Positions 8,083 through 17,528 are shown, counted from the first letter of the stretch. The stretch is DNA of 40,432 nt from Cyanobacteria bacterium RUI128 (GCA_024695725.1 JAILHQ010000020.1:1-40432), one strand, 5' to 3'. Numbers and translations: made by a program. The notes: a model not told the origin generated them from the sequence alone.

Positions 8083-8676
8083 ATGGCAAATTTTATAACT
8101 ATTTTCAGAGTATTTTTAATGTTTATCGGAGTCTATTTGATTATGGCATGTCAGGATAATTCCACAGCATATATCTGGGCACTGATACTGACAATACTTG
8201 CATTTTCACTTGACGGGCTTGACGGGTATGTTGCAAGAAAATTTCACGAAGAATCAAAATTTGGCGCACTGCTCGATATTATGAGCGACAGAATTGTTGA
8301 AAACACTTACTGGATAGTTTTTGCAGTTATGTCATGGCTTCCTGTATGGTTCCCGTTAGTTGCCATAACAAGAGGGTTTATTACTGATACCATCAGAAGT
8401 GCAGCCATGGAAAAAGGACTCACCCCTTTCGGAATGCAAAAAAATGCAGTTTGCAAATGGATAACAGGTTCAAAATTTATGAGAATAACCTATGCCGTTG
8501 CAAAAGTAGTCGCATTTGTTATCATCATCACATCAAAAATACCTTACCTTGAAGCATTCTCAGGCCCGTTATACAGATGCGGTTACTGGCTGGCTCTTGT
8601 TGCAATAGTTCTTTGTGTAGTAAGAGGTCTGCCTGTACTTATTGAAGCAAAGTCTGTTGTCGGAGAAGATAAGTAA
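8083..8676 (+). CDS. CDP-alcohol phosphatidyltransferase (PgsA-like)
   Basis: 197 aa integral membrane enzyme. The complete family signature DG-x2-AR-x8-G-x3-D-x3-D is present at 47-69 (DGYVARKF...GALLDIMSD). Such enzymes swap CMP of CDP-diacylglycerol for an alcohol phosphate; length and membrane helices fit phosphatidylglycerolphosphate synthase, but a different alcohol cannot be excluded. Hydrophobic segments lie at about 6-22, 31-44, 75-95, 143-160 and 170-188. A strong ribosome-binding site AAAGGAAAGG (8067-8076) precedes the ATG. The stop overlaps the trmL start by one base. Confidence 0.85.
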   Translation: MANFITIFRVFLMFIGVYLIMACQDNSTAYIWALILTILAFSLDGLDGYVARKFHEESKFGALLDIMSDRIVENTYWIVFAVMSWLPVWFPLVAITRGFITDTIRSAAMEKGLTPFGMQKNAVCKWITGSKFMRITYAVAKVVAFVIIITSKIPYLEAFSGPLYRCGYWLALVAIVLCVVRGLPVLIEAKSVVGEDK

Positions 8677-9128
8677 TGACTGCTAAAATCAATGTCGTTT
8701 TGTATGAGCCTGAAATTCCGCAAAATACAGGCAACATTGCACGGCTTTGCGCCTGCTGCGGTGCTGATTTATATCTTGTCGGCAAACTCGGGTTCTCTCT
8801 GTCAGATAAATACACAAAACGTGCCGGACTTGATTACTGGGACAGCGTAAATATCAACAAGGTTAACACAATAGAAGAACTGCAGGAGCAGCACCCGGAC
8901 TCAACCTTTTACTATTTGACAACAAAAAGCAAAAAATTATATACTGATATTAAATACAAAGAAGGGGATTTTGTTGTATTTGGTCCTGAATCAAGAGGAC
9001 TTCCGACAGAATACGTAACACGTGATACCGCTGTTACACTCCCAATGAAAGAAGGACAGCGAAGTCTGAATCTTTCAAACTCTGTGGCTATAACAGTCTA
9101 CGAAGTCATAAGACAAATCGGAATTTAA
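8676..9128 (+). CDS. trmL: tRNA (cytidine/uridine-34 2'-O)-methyltransferase
   Basis: 150 aa, the usual size for this SPOUT-class methyltransferase, which methylates the ribose of the wobble base in certain leucine tRNAs. Seen: YEPEIPQNTGNIARLC near the start, the knot motifs FGPESRGLP and LPMKEGQRSLNLSNS, and the AxTVYE-like end. It shares one base with the preceding phosphatidyltransferase and lies 13 bases before nnrD, inside the pxpA-nnrD operon. Confidence 0.95.
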   Translation: MTAKINVVLYEPEIPQNTGNIARLCACCGADLYLVGKLGFSLSDKYTKRAGLDYWDSVNINKVNTIEELQEQHPDSTFYYLTTKSKKLYTDIKYKEGDFVVFGPESRGLPTEYVTRDTAVTLPMKEGQRSLNLSNSVAITVYEVIRQIGI

Positions 9129-9141
9129 CGGGGCAAAGGAT

Positions 9142-9954
9142 ATGAACTTACCGCAAAGAGAGCAATTTTCCAATAAAAGCACTTTTGGCAAGGTGCTGAA
9201 CATAGCCGGCTCGGAATACTATACCGGAGCAGCATATCTGTCATCCGTTTCTGCACTTAAAGTAGGCTGCGGATATGTGGCACTCTCAAGTTCGCCGAAA
9301 GTATTGAATACAATAGCATTACGTTCATCTGATATTGTATTTATTCCGATTGACGAACTTAAGAAAAGAGTAAATGATTTTAATGTAATATCAATAGGAT
9401 GCGGACTATCGACAGAACTAAGTGCGTCGATTATGTTTAAGTCAGCGCTTGAAACACTATCTAAACTGTCTGTCCCTGTAATTATTGATGCTGACGGTCT
9501 GAATTTACTTTCAAAAATGAAAGAAGGTGTTAATCTTCCTGAAAATCTGATAATTACACCACATCCAAAAGAAGCATCAAGGCTTTTAAACACAGATATG
9601 GAAAAGATTATAGCAAGACCAATGATGTACGCTAAGAAGTTATCAAAAAAATATAATGCGACAACCGTATTAAAACTTCACAGCACAGTTGTCTGCTCTA
9701 AAGATTTGGATATTTATATAAACGAAACAGGAAACAGTGCGCTTGCTAAAGCAGGATCAGGCGATGTCCTGACTGGAATGATTGCAGGTCTGTGCGCACA
9801 GGGTATGGACAGTTTTGAGGCTGCAAAACTGGGCGTTTATTTGCACGGAAAGACAGGTGAAATAGCCTCCGGCATGCTCAGTGAATATTCAGTTCTTGCA
9901 TCTGATTTGCTGACCTATATTCCAATGGCTATAATTGATACAACCAACGATTAA
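9142..9954 (+). CDS. nnrD: ADP-dependent NAD(P)H-hydrate dehydratase
   Basis: 270 aa, a stand-alone kinase-fold (YjeF C-terminal) domain that repairs hydrated NADH and NADPH. Motifs: GCGYVAL near 43, IDADGLN (115-121), TPHPKE (139-144) and NSALAKAGSGDVLTG (198-212) with the catalytic Asp at 208. The epimerase half (NnrE), fused in many bacteria, is not present here. It is the last cistron of the operon that begins with pxpA. Confidence 0.9.
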   Translation: MNLPQREQFSNKSTFGKVLNIAGSEYYTGAAYLSSVSALKVGCGYVALSSSPKVLNTIALRSSDIVFIPIDELKKRVNDFNVISIGCGLSTELSASIMFKSALETLSKLSVPVIIDADGLNLLSKMKEGVNLPENLIITPHPKEASRLLNTDMEKIIARPMMYAKKLSKKYNATTVLKLHSTVVCSKDLDIYINETGNSALAKAGSGDVLTGMIAGLCAQGMDSFEAAKLGVYLHGKTGEIASGMLSEYSVLASDLLTYIPMAIIDTTND

Positions 9955-9965
9955 AATAATTACAC

Positions 9966-9994
9966 TTGAATAATATCAAAACATAGTCTATAAT
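9966..9994 (+). promoter_or_regulatory. Promoter of the 72-aa membrane protein
   Basis: TTGAAT (9966-9971), a 17-base spacer and TATAAT (9989-9994), just behind nnrD. This near-consensus sigma-70-type promoter gives the next small gene its own transcript with a leader of about 30 bases. Confidence 0.7.
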
Positions 9995-10029
9995 AAAAAT
10001 GTTGTTTGCAGACCTGAAAGGATAGTGCT

Positions 10030-10248
10030 GTGAGAGTATCCGCTTGTGATAACATAAGTTTTTCCAACAAAACTTGTAAGTCATGTGTTGAACACAAAGC
10101 ATATCAACACAAACCAACTACAGTAACTGACCGGCAATATGAATACGATTACGGGAAATGCTTAAAACAGATGTCCTACATTCTCGGCATAACCATTCTT
10201 GGAATATCCGGGTTAATAATGGCAGTAAGAGGGAAAAAAGCTCCTTAA
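10030..10248 (+). CDS. Small single-pass membrane protein, unknown function
   Basis: 72 aa, starting at GTG 10030. The start is supported by AAAGGA (10017-10022) with a 7-base gap, and the gene by its own promoter (9966-9994) and a terminator right behind it. The N-terminal half is polar and holds four Cys (CDN, CKSC and a later C); a hydrophobic segment of about 20 residues (YILGITILGISGLIMAV) ends in RGKKAP. By the positive-inside rule the basic tail would be cytoplasmic. No family recognised; the Cys could bind a metal or form disulfides. Confidence 0.7.
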   Translation: MRVSACDNISFSNKTCKSCVEHKAYQHKPTTVTDRQYEYDYGKCLKQMSYILGITILGISGLIMAVRGKKAP

Positions 10249-10267
10249 TAAAAAGGTTTTATTAACT

Positions 10268-10300
10268 AAAAAGAGGTACTTTATTCAAGTACCTCTTTTT
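10268..10300. terminator. Bidirectional terminator between convergent genes
   Basis: AAAAAGAGGTACTT (10268-10281), loop TATTC, then AAGTACCTCTTTTT (10287-10300). The 14-bp stem has an A-run on one side and a T-run on the other, so it can end both the rightward 72-aa gene and the leftward 107-aa gene. Confidence 0.9.
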
Positions 10301-10323
10301 AAAGCTTTTATAAATGTATGAGA

Positions 10324-10647
10324 TTATTCACCCCAAACATCGCCCCAAGCGTCATAACCACGACCACGTGACATTGATGGGATACCACTGTCAGATTCTG
10401 TCATAACAGGAGTTCCGCCACCACCTGAAGCAGCCTGCATGCTTTCTTTTCTAATGTTAGCTGTTTCCATTTGTGGTTTTACATAAGGCTTAACCATTGC
10501 TCTACCTTGAACTGCTGCTGCATCCTGAGCTGTAGCCAATGCTTTTTCACCATCTTTAATTGCAACTTCTGCTGCTGCTTCTGCTTTCTTAGAGCTTATC
10601 TTACTTACAAATTTTTGTCCTAATGCTTTAATTGCTTCTACTGCCAT
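10324..10647 (-). CDS. Ala-rich small protein with Gly/aromatic tail, unknown
   Basis: 107 aa. I start it at MAVEAIK (ATG at 10647) because a near-perfect ribosome-binding site TAAAGGAGGA lies just upstream (10658-10667); this is the strongest in the window and suggests high expression. The first 60 residues are an Ala/Lys-rich helix (KKAEAAAEVAIKDGEKALA). The rest is low-complexity, with a GGGG stretch and an end rich in Gly, Trp and Asp (YDAWGDVWGE). No signal peptide or membrane segment. Not a family I recognise. An HLR1-like box lies 85 bases upstream, which links it to the GLUG genes by possible regulation. Confidence 0.75.
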   Translation of the reverse strand: MAVEAIKALGQKFVSKISSKKAEAAAEVAIKDGEKALATAQDAAAVQGRAMVKPYVKPQMETANIRKESMQAASGGGGTPVMTESDSGIPSMSRGRGYDAWGDVWGE

Positions 10648-10731
10648 TTTATATATTCCTCCTTTATTAAAATGTCCTTTCATTTATATTAACGTTGCTG
10701 AATTTTTAATTTGCTAGCCAATTTGTCATGG

Positions 10732-10749
10732 TTTACATTTTGTTACACA
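10732..10749 (+). promoter_or_regulatory. HLR1-like direct repeat before the 107-aa gene
   Basis: TTTACATT-TT-GTTACACA fits the cyanobacterial HLR1 consensus, two (G/T)TTACA(T/A)(T/A) boxes separated by two bases, with one mismatch (C at position 7 of the second box). It touches the stop codon of the FhaC/ShlB-like gene and lies 85 bases before the leftward 107-aa gene. The boxes read on the strand opposite to the gene, as at the three other sites in the window. Confidence 0.45.
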
Positions 10750-12519
10750 TTACAAACTTTCAGTATGGCTCTTCTTAGGAATCAAATTATCTAATTCAGA
10801 GTTCAGGCCAAAATAGAATCTTGCGCTATTTTCACCGTAGTATTTCTTACCGATAGGAATACCAACACCGAACTGAAGTGATACCCAATCTGTAAGGCTG
10901 ATGTATGAACCGAACCCAACACTGTGCAAGAAGTTTTGCGGATAATTATACAGATTGTTGTGTTCTTTTACCCAACCGAAATCATAAAATGCAGCAAGTC
11001 TAACTTTATCATCGATAAATTTGAGCTTGTTAGGTAAGATTCTTCTGAGACCAGGAATTGGAGTTCTGATTTCAGCAGTACCTGTAACACCATAGTCACC
11101 GATAAGTTCAGCAGGTTGGTAACCTCTAAGTGTGTAAGGACCACCAATTTGCATTTGTTCTGCTGTATATAATCTGTTTGGTGAATATTGACCGTTAACA
11201 CGTAAGATACCTAAGGTTCTTCCGAATAATCTTTGTACACGAGTTGCTCCAGCAATAAACTTGAAGAACACACCCTGTGGACCTTGAACTTCACCCTTTG
11301 TAGCACCAGGCAGACCAACGTCAGCACCTAATGTACCAATCCAACGACCATACTTATCATCAGTTACACCGTGGAAACCTGATCTTAAAACGAACAGATG
11401 GTAATCTGATAATGTCTGATTCAAAGATTTTGATTTTGTTTCAGCATTAACAAAATCGATTCCTGTATATGCTACTAAACTTGTTTTTGCGTTTTCAATT
11501 AACGGATGAGAAACTCTTAAAGCGAAACTCTGAGCTTTACCCTTAACTTTAAGGAACTTGTAAGGTCCGCCAAGACTTACATTAGAATTTGAAAAATCAA
11601 AAGATAATCTTGTTCCATACGGGCTGATAGGAATTGAATATCCTGCAAGAACACCTGTTGAGTGGTGAGACAGAATAGTTCCGCCATAAATTTTGTCACC
11701 CATACCGGTAAGGTTGTCTAAACCAAGTAAGAATGATGCTCTTTGTTCACCTGTATATTTTCTTCCGTAATCATCCCACGCGAAATCGAATTTCAGCGGG
11801 AATCTGTCTTTAACATCTAATTTTAAAACTGTGTTATCATCTTTTTTTGAAACAACTGATTGTGCTTCAATATAGTTTTCGGTATTAATTTCTCTTAATG
11901 CACCCTGCAATGCTTTAGCATTAAATACATCACCTTCTTTAATACCTTTTTTACCCATTACGATATTTTTTAAATACCATTTTCTAGCCCAACGGTTTCC
12001 TTCAATTTCAATTGAGTCAACCTTACTTTCGATAATACATAAAGTAACGACACCGTTCTTGATGTTTTGTGAAGGTATGAATGCATAACTTGTTAAGAAA
12101 CCTTTTGATTGATAGTACTTAGTAATTCTGTGAGCCAGTTTTACCAAATCTTCAAAATAAATATCTTCACCAAGTACACCTTCAGCTAACTTATTTAAAG
12201 ATGCATCTTTAACTTTTGTATTACCTTCAAAAATAATTTCACTTACGTGGAATTGCGGGTTATAAATAACACCGTCTTTGAAGTAGTCTTTTTGAACATC
12301 CATTTCAAATGCTTCATCAATTTTGTCATCTTCTATATCAGAAGTTTCATTGATAATCTTATCTTTCTTGATATCGATCATTTGTTGTCTGTTCATCGGG
12401 TTATAAATCCCCGCACCATTTGTATTAATTGGTGCATCTGCCATTGTAGCAAGAGGCATAGCTAACATCATTGCAGCTAATATTAAAAACTTATTCATTT
12501 TCATTGTCTTCTTTCCCAT
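10750..12519 (-). CDS. FhaC/ShlB-type outer-membrane transporter (TpsB, Omp85 superfamily)
   Basis: 589 aa. Residues 1-28 are a signal peptide (hydrophobic LILAAMMLAMPLATM, then ADA). The second possible start, Met6 or Met8, would give a cleaner signal. Residues about 70-225 hold two POTRA-like domains (FEGNTKV; NGVVTLCIIESKVDSIEIEG). The rest is a beta barrel with the DDYGRKYTGEQR strand and the lid-loop motif LRGY in IGGPYTLRGYQP, ending in alternating strands. Such proteins export a large partner (TpsA) across the outer membrane or insert proteins into it. No TpsA with a signal peptide is adjacent, so the partner is unknown. A 107-aa gene follows 102 bases downstream on the same strand. 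Confidence 0.85.
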   Translation of the reverse strand: MGKKTMKMNKFLILAAMMLAMPLATMADAPINTNGAGIYNPMNRQQMIDIKKDKIINETSDIEDDKIDEAFEMDVQKDYFKDGVIYNPQFHVSEIIFEGNTKVKDASLNKLAEGVLGEDIYFEDLVKLAHRITKYYQSKGFLTSYAFIPSQNIKNGVVTLCIIESKVDSIEIEGNRWARKWYLKNIVMGKKGIKEGDVFNAKALQGALREINTENYIEAQSVVSKKDDNTVLKLDVKDRFPLKFDFAWDDYGRKYTGEQRASFLLGLDNLTGMGDKIYGGTILSHHSTGVLAGYSIPISPYGTRLSFDFSNSNVSLGGPYKFLKVKGKAQSFALRVSHPLIENAKTSLVAYTGIDFVNAETKSKSLNQTLSDYHLFVLRSGFHGVTDDKYGRWIGTLGADVGLPGATKGEVQGPQGVFFKFIAGATRVQRLFGRTLGILRVNGQYSPNRLYTAEQMQIGGPYTLRGYQPAELIGDYGVTGTAEIRTPIPGLRRILPNKLKFIDDKVRLAAFYDFGWVKEHNNLYNYPQNFLHSVGFGSYISLTDWVSLQFGVGIPIGKKYYGENSARFYFGLNSELDNLIPKKSHTESL

Positions 12520-12657
12520 ACTATGTAATATCTCTTTATTTTTTTACTATCTGTTGTTATTAGGCATTTAGCCATAATAATGGTATCACTAAAATATAAG
12601 AAATCTAGTACCTTTTATTAATATCTTAATAAAATTTCATATTTAGGATACCCGGAA

Positions 12658-13455
12658 TTATTCCGAATCTGTTTCTTTCTTAATACCTGTTTCATACCCT
12701 GCTACGACCAGTGCTGCAGGTATCAATCTGGAAACGGCTTTTGTAACAATATTATCAGGTGCAACGAATGTTGCGGCTACACCAATGTCATCAACGTGAG
12801 CTGAGAAATCGGTATATTTAATTGGTCTGTCATCCTTTTTGTTGAACAATTTTTCATTAAGTTTGTTAGAACATTTGTTACCGATATACATACCGGTCAG
12901 CAAACCTGCCATCGCACCCGCTGCAGCAGGTAATTTTGTGACAGCCTGTTTGAACAAATTAGATGACTCACACCATTTCGGCATTAACTTTCCGGCAAGC
13001 ATTGTTCCTCCCGAGCTGAGAGCCTCAACCAGTGCTATCGGGAACGTAATATTTGCAATCTGGACTATACCTTCTCTTAATTTTGATTTGAAATTTTTCT
13101 TATCATCCAGAATCGCACCGCCCGCAAGACCGCCTAATATAGACCCTGCACCGATAGATACAACTTTCGCCGTATTGTACTTGGTACTAAAGAGGAATGA
13201 ATCCTTCAGCTTCCCGCGAAACATTTTTAAAGGATTTATTGTGTAGTTTTTTGATTTATCAAACTTCGCAAGCAAAGCCAAACTTGCAACAACCCCAAGT
13301 GCAGCGAATAAGCCAACACCAGCCTTCTTCATCTTTTCTGATTTATCAGAAGTTTCCACAGGCTTAACGTCAGCATTATTTTGGGCAGTTGCCTGTCTTA
13401 ATACTTGCTGTGATTGATATAATCTTGATATATTATCGTTTATGCCTACACTCAT
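12658..13455 (-). CDS. Multi-pass membrane protein, unknown function
   Basis: 265 aa. I start it at MSVGINDN (13455), which follows a GAAGGTGAG ribosome-binding site. After a polar N-terminus there are several hydrophobic Gly/Ala-rich stretches (GLFAALGVVASLALLAKF; IGAGSILGGLAGGAIL; AAAGAMAGLLTGMYIG; a last one near the end), separated by Lys-rich loops. No family recognised. It resembles in character, not clearly in sequence, the helical proteins at 29107-31353 and 34649-35353. TATGTAAC-type half boxes occur twice upstream (near 13460-13540), but not with the 10-base spacing of HLR1. Confidence 0.7.
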   Translation of the reverse strand: MSVGINDNISRLYQSQQVLRQATAQNNADVKPVETSDKSEKMKKAGVGLFAALGVVASLALLAKFDKSKNYTINPLKMFRGKLKDSFLFSTKYNTAKVVSIGAGSILGGLAGGAILDDKKNFKSKLREGIVQIANITFPIALVEALSSGGTMLAGKLMPKWCESSNLFKQAVTKLPAAAGAMAGLLTGMYIGNKCSNKLNEKLFNKKDDRPIKYTDFSAHVDDIGVAATFVAPDNIVTKAVSRLIPAALVVAGYETGIKKETDSE

Positions 13456-13635
13456 AAACTCACCTTCAAAACTGTTACGGTTACATAAAATCTCATAAAA
13501 AACTTTTTTGCGTTTTATAATAAAAAGTGCGTTACATAAATTAATATTAACACACATAAAAAGCACAAATAAAATCTTTACCTTTTACGCAAAAATTTAA
13601 ATTGTTTGTGATATTATTCAAATATAGGGGTTTTT

Positions 13636-15672
13636 ATGAACACGTCACGACTATATGAATTATCAGAAAAAGCTGATAAGATTTTACAGAACAAAGATAC
13701 TGAATCTGATTTACGTGAAATTATTTCAGAGATTAAAACCATTGTTGCAAATTTCAAACAGGGTTCTATAGGAATTGCGCAGCTTAACCCTATAGCCGGG
13801 GATATTGAATACAACGCAAAAAAAATTATGAAATATATATCCTACGCAACAGAAATTGATCTGGATATGATAATATTTCCAGAACTTGCAATAATGGGCT
13901 ACCCTATTGAAGACACAATAGACAGACATCCGGTAATTGTTGAAGAAAACCTTAAATGGCTGAAAGAAATTGCGAAACTGACCACATCAACAACTGCGGT
14001 AGTTGGCTTTGTCGAGCCAAGACGAGGGGAATACAACACCGGTAAAAAATATTACAACTCACTTGCCGTTATGTCTGACGGAAAAATCCAGAGTATAATA
14101 AGAAAATCTCTTTTGCCTAACTATTCGGAATTCAATGATTACAGATACATTGAGCCTTCGCCCGTTACCGGAGCTCAGCCTTCCGAAACACTTGCGGTAT
14201 TTGATGAAGAAAATATATCCGACTGCAAAAAGACAAATCTGATAAACGGAATAAAATACGGTTTTTCCATATGCGAAGACTGTTGGAACAACAAGTCTTT
14301 CTTCACCTCTAATCTGTACAGCAAAGATCCGATAGACGAATTAGCAAAAGAAAAACCAAATATTTTTGTAAACTGCTCGGCATCACCCAGCAGGGCAAAA
14401 AAAGAACAGTTAAAGCATAATATGCTTTCGTTTATATCTGAGAATTACAAGACACCTATTGTGTATGTAAATCAGGTCGGAGCAATTGATAACAGCTCAT
14501 TTGACGGTTCAAGCAGAGTCTTTGACCGAGACGGAAGATTACTTGCCAGGGCAAAATCGTTTGAAGAACAGTTTTTGATAGTCAACCCGCTTCAGGGGGT
14601 TGGAAAGATTTACCCGCTTACAAAAGGGCTTGAAAAATCGCTGACCGAAGAAAAAGTATTTACTCTTGATTACGAGAATGATCTTGAAAGAACTTACAAA
14701 ACCATCATTCAGGGAATCAGAGATTATTTTGCAAAAAACGGGTTAAAACGTGCCTGCCTTGGTCTATCAGGCGGACTTGATTCCACTGTTTGCGCAGTGT
14801 TACTTGCTGATGCTATAGGGAAAGAAAACGTTTTCGGAGTAAGTATGCCGTCAAAAATAACAAGCAAAGAAAGCAGGAGCGATGCTGAAATGCTTGCTGA
14901 AAATTTGGGAATAAACTTTGCAGAAATGCCTATTAAAGATATGGTTGATACTACAAACAGAATGTTTGACGATTTGTTCGGACAAGTTGAAACGAAATGG
15001 AACTGCAGATACAAAAAATCATTCACTCAGGACAACATTCAGGCTCGCTCACGTGCAATGTATTTGTGGGGGATAGCCAATGAATTTGCAAGTTGTATCC
15101 CTATCGCTACTTCAGATAAATCCGAGCTTTATATGGGATATGCAACAATAAACGGAGATATGTCCGGAGGGTTTGCACCAATAGCAGATGTTCCAAAGAC
15201 GAAATTATTCGCATTCGCAAGATGGATGAACGCAAACAGACCTAAAAAGAATGCTATTCCGGAGTCCGTAATTCTAAAACGTCCGGGGGCTGAATTAGCA
15301 ATTGATGAAAGAACCGGGAAACCGCTTATCGCAGAAGATGCGCTTATGCCTTACGAATTTCTCGACGAAGTAATTTGGCGTATTGAAAACAAACACGAAT
15401 ATTACCAGGATATGATTGATTCAAAATTCTTATACGAAAAAAATAACTACGTAACAAAGGAAGAAAAAACAGAATGGTTAGACAAATTCTACAGAAGAAT
15501 GTCAACTTCACTATACAAATGGTCGATTTTGCCGCCATCGGTCATAGTTGAATCAAGATCAATAAACAAATATGACTACAAACAGCCTATTACATCTTCA
15601 CACATCAACTATAAAGGCACTGATACGACGGATATACATACAAAACTACAAGAAGTAGCACAAATTGTATAA
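13636..15672 (+). CDS. nadE: Glutamine-dependent NAD+ synthetase
   Basis: 678 aa. Amidates nicotinate adenine dinucleotide to NAD+, taking ammonia from glutamine. The nitrilase-like glutaminase domain spans about 43-320 with catalytic Glu83 (FPELA), Lys157 (RKSLLP) and Cys213 (SICEDCW). The synthetase domain follows with the ATP-binding SGGLDS at 378-383 and ends in the long C-terminal helical region typical of this form. The first 42 residues form an extra helical extension before the nitrilase fold, which usually begins at residue 1-5. Ribosome-binding site AGGGG (13626-13630). Its stop codon abuts the stop codon of the leftward fmt-like gene with no base between. Confidence 0.94.
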   Translation: MNTSRLYELSEKADKILQNKDTESDLREIISEIKTIVANFKQGSIGIAQLNPIAGDIEYNAKKIMKYISYATEIDLDMIIFPELAIMGYPIEDTIDRHPVIVEENLKWLKEIAKLTTSTTAVVGFVEPRRGEYNTGKKYYNSLAVMSDGKIQSIIRKSLLPNYSEFNDYRYIEPSPVTGAQPSETLAVFDEENISDCKKTNLINGIKYGFSICEDCWNNKSFFTSNLYSKDPIDELAKEKPNIFVNCSASPSRAKKEQLKHNMLSFISENYKTPIVYVNQVGAIDNSSFDGSSRVFDRDGRLLARAKSFEEQFLIVNPLQGVGKIYPLTKGLEKSLTEEKVFTLDYENDLERTYKTIIQGIRDYFAKNGLKRACLGLSGGLDSTVCAVLLADAIGKENVFGVSMPSKITSKESRSDAEMLAENLGINFAEMPIKDMVDTTNRMFDDLFGQVETKWNCRYKKSFTQDNIQARSRAMYLWGIANEFASCIPIATSDKSELYMGYATINGDMSGGFAPIADVPKTKLFAFARWMNANRPKKNAIPESVILKRPGAELAIDERTGKPLIAEDALMPYEFLDEVIWRIENKHEYYQDMIDSKFLYEKNNYVTKEEKTEWLDKFYRRMSTSLYKWSILPPSVIVESRSINKYDYKQPITSSHINYKGTDTTDIHTKLQEVAQIV

Positions 15673-16632
15673 TTAGGACAAGATATCACCTGTGTGTACA
15701 GCTTTTCTAATGTACCCCCTTGTTAAAAACTTTTTATATGTACCATATAGGCGGACCCCACCCATTCTCAAAAGTTTACCGCCCGAGCATACAACCGTAA
15801 TACTTCTGTCCTTAAAATCAGTTGCAACGACTTCGCCGATTTGCTTTCCTTCTGTATCGGCATCAATAACACTAAGCCTGTACGGATTAGGATATATAGC
15901 ATTACCTCCGTGATAAAAGTATGTTCTTCCCCACGGGTGTATTGCTCTGATCTGAGCGACAGTATCTTCTACAGATTTTGAAAAATCGATATCCGTATCA
16001 AAATCATTAGAGAAATATGTTGCTTTATCCTCTTTTTGCAACACAGGGAAAACTACATCTTCACTCATTTTTTGCAGCAATTCACATATTGCTCCCCTAG
16101 CGGCAAGCGCAATTTTTGCCTTCAGTTCTTTACCTGTGTCTGTCGGCAAAATTTCAACAGTACGCTGATCTAATATTGCACCGGTATCAAAGTTTTTATC
16201 CATGAGATGAATTGTAACACCCGATTTTTCTTCTCTGTTTTTGATAACGTGAACATAAGGGTTTGGACCTCTGTATTTTGGCAGCAGAGACGGGTGAACA
16301 TTGAGTGTTGCTGTTTTGGGGATATCAAATGTTTTCTTTTCAATTTTTTCACTCCAAGACGCAACAATCATAATATCGGGATTTAATTTAAGAAGCTGTT
16401 TTCTAAAGGAGTCACTATTTGCACTGACAGCCTTTATTTCTTTCAGCCCGTAACTTTTAATATAGCTAAAATCTATGTCAGGGTTAATAAGATCTTTTAA
16501 CCATCGAATAAATCTCGGATATCTGACTCTGTCGTGACGAAAAACACCAACAATCTTAGCTCCGGAGTCCAGCGTTCCGGCTATCACATTGTTAAACATT
16601 TCCCCATAGCCTATAATCACAACTTTTAACAT
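15673..16632 (-). CDS. Formyltransferase-family protein (Fmt-like)
   Basis: 319 aa. The hydrolase-type formyltransferase core carries NVHPSLLPKYRG (111-122) and NFDTGAIL (147-154), which supplies the catalytic triad Asn111, His113 and Asp149 of Fmt/PurN enzymes. Length and a C-terminal extra domain match methionyl-tRNA formyltransferase. The substrate loop reads HPSLLPKYRGPNPY where standard Fmt has H-A-S-L-L-P-R-W-R-G-A-A-P-I, so this could be a divergent Fmt or a sugar or amino-sugar N-formyltransferase. It overlaps the ribF end by 7 bases and is co-transcribed with it. Confidence 0.75.
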   Translation of the reverse strand: MLKVVIIGYGEMFNNVIAGTLDSGAKIVGVFRHDRVRYPRFIRWLKDLINPDIDFSYIKSYGLKEIKAVSANSDSFRKQLLKLNPDIMIVASWSEKIEKKTFDIPKTATLNVHPSLLPKYRGPNPYVHVIKNREEKSGVTIHLMDKNFDTGAILDQRTVEILPTDTGKELKAKIALAARGAICELLQKMSEDVVFPVLQKEDKATYFSNDFDTDIDFSKSVEDTVAQIRAIHPWGRTYFYHGGNAIYPNPYRLSVIDADTEGKQIGEVVATDFKDRSITVVCSGGKLLRMGGVRLYGTYKKFLTRGYIRKAVHTGDILS

Positions 16633-17522
16633 ACTTCCATATCCTTATGTATTTGTCTTTTTAAATCATCGAGCGATTCAAATCTTTTCTCATTTCTAAT
16701 TCTGTCGACTATATAAATTTCTATATTTTCATTATATATCTCTTTATTAAAACCTATGATGTGAACTTCTGCAACCGGCTTAACATTTGTTTTACTTATT
16801 GTCGGTTTTTTCCCAAAATTCAACATCCCACGATAGATTATATTGTTATGTTTTACATTGACTTTATAGACTCCGAACGGAATAACCACTTTATCAACTG
16901 GATAGTCAATATTTGCGGTAGGGAAGCCTATTGTACGACCGATTTGATTTCCTTTTATGACTTTACCGCCTATTTTAAAATTATTATCTAAAAGCAAGTT
17001 TGCTTTTCTTATATTACCTTTCGTCAAAGCATCTTTTATGAGTGTTGAACTTACTGTTTCACCATCTTGTATAATAGGCGGTAATAGCTTAAACTCATAA
17101 CCGTATTTTTGTTTATTTTGTTCAAGAAAAACACTATTCCCCAGTTTTCCCCTTCCGAAGGTATGATTGAACCCACAAATAATAAACTTAGGCGAAAAGT
17201 ATTTTATTAATATATCAGACAGATACTCCTCCGCCGTATAATTCATCAATTCGTCGTTAAAATCAAGCTCTATCATATAATCAACTCCGAGAGACGAAAT
17301 TATATCCTCGCGTTCCTTGAGAGTGTTTATATACTTAACATCGTCAAAAAATTTTTCTGCCGGACTTTTTTTGAAAGACAATATAACTGAGTTCAAGCCC
17401 TTTTTAGCAGAATATTCAACCAACTCTGTTATTAGCTTTCGATGACCGAGATGAACCCCGTCAAAAAAGCCTAGCCCCAAGCAAGCATTTTTAATCTCAA
17501 CTAAATCCTTAAACACCTTCAT
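16626..17522 (-). CDS. ribF: Bifunctional riboflavin kinase / FAD synthetase
   Basis: 298 aa. Makes FMN and FAD from riboflavin. The FAD-synthetase half shows GFFDGVHLGH near 18-27 and the flavokinase half GRTIGFPTANID near 195. I start it at ATG 17522 (MKVFKDL). The longer reading frame begins at a TTG that is in fact the -35 box. A -10 hexamer TATAAT ends 6 bases before this ATG and there is no ribosome-binding site, so the mRNA is probably leaderless. The fmt-like gene overlaps its 3' end. Confidence 0.92.
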   Translation of the reverse strand: MKVFKDLVEIKNACLGLGFFDGVHLGHRKLITELVEYSAKKGLNSVILSFKKSPAEKFFDDVKYINTLKEREDIISSLGVDYMIELDFNDELMNYTAEEYLSDILIKYFSPKFIICGFNHTFGRGKLGNSVFLEQNKQKYGYEFKLLPPIIQDGETVSSTLIKDALTKGNIRKANLLLDNNFKIGGKVIKGNQIGRTIGFPTANIDYPVDKVVIPFGVYKVNVKHNNIIYRGMLNFGKKPTISKTNVKPVAEVHIIGFNKEIYNENIEIYIVDRIRNEKRFESLDDLKRQIHKDMEVC

Positions 17523-17528
17523 ACGAAA

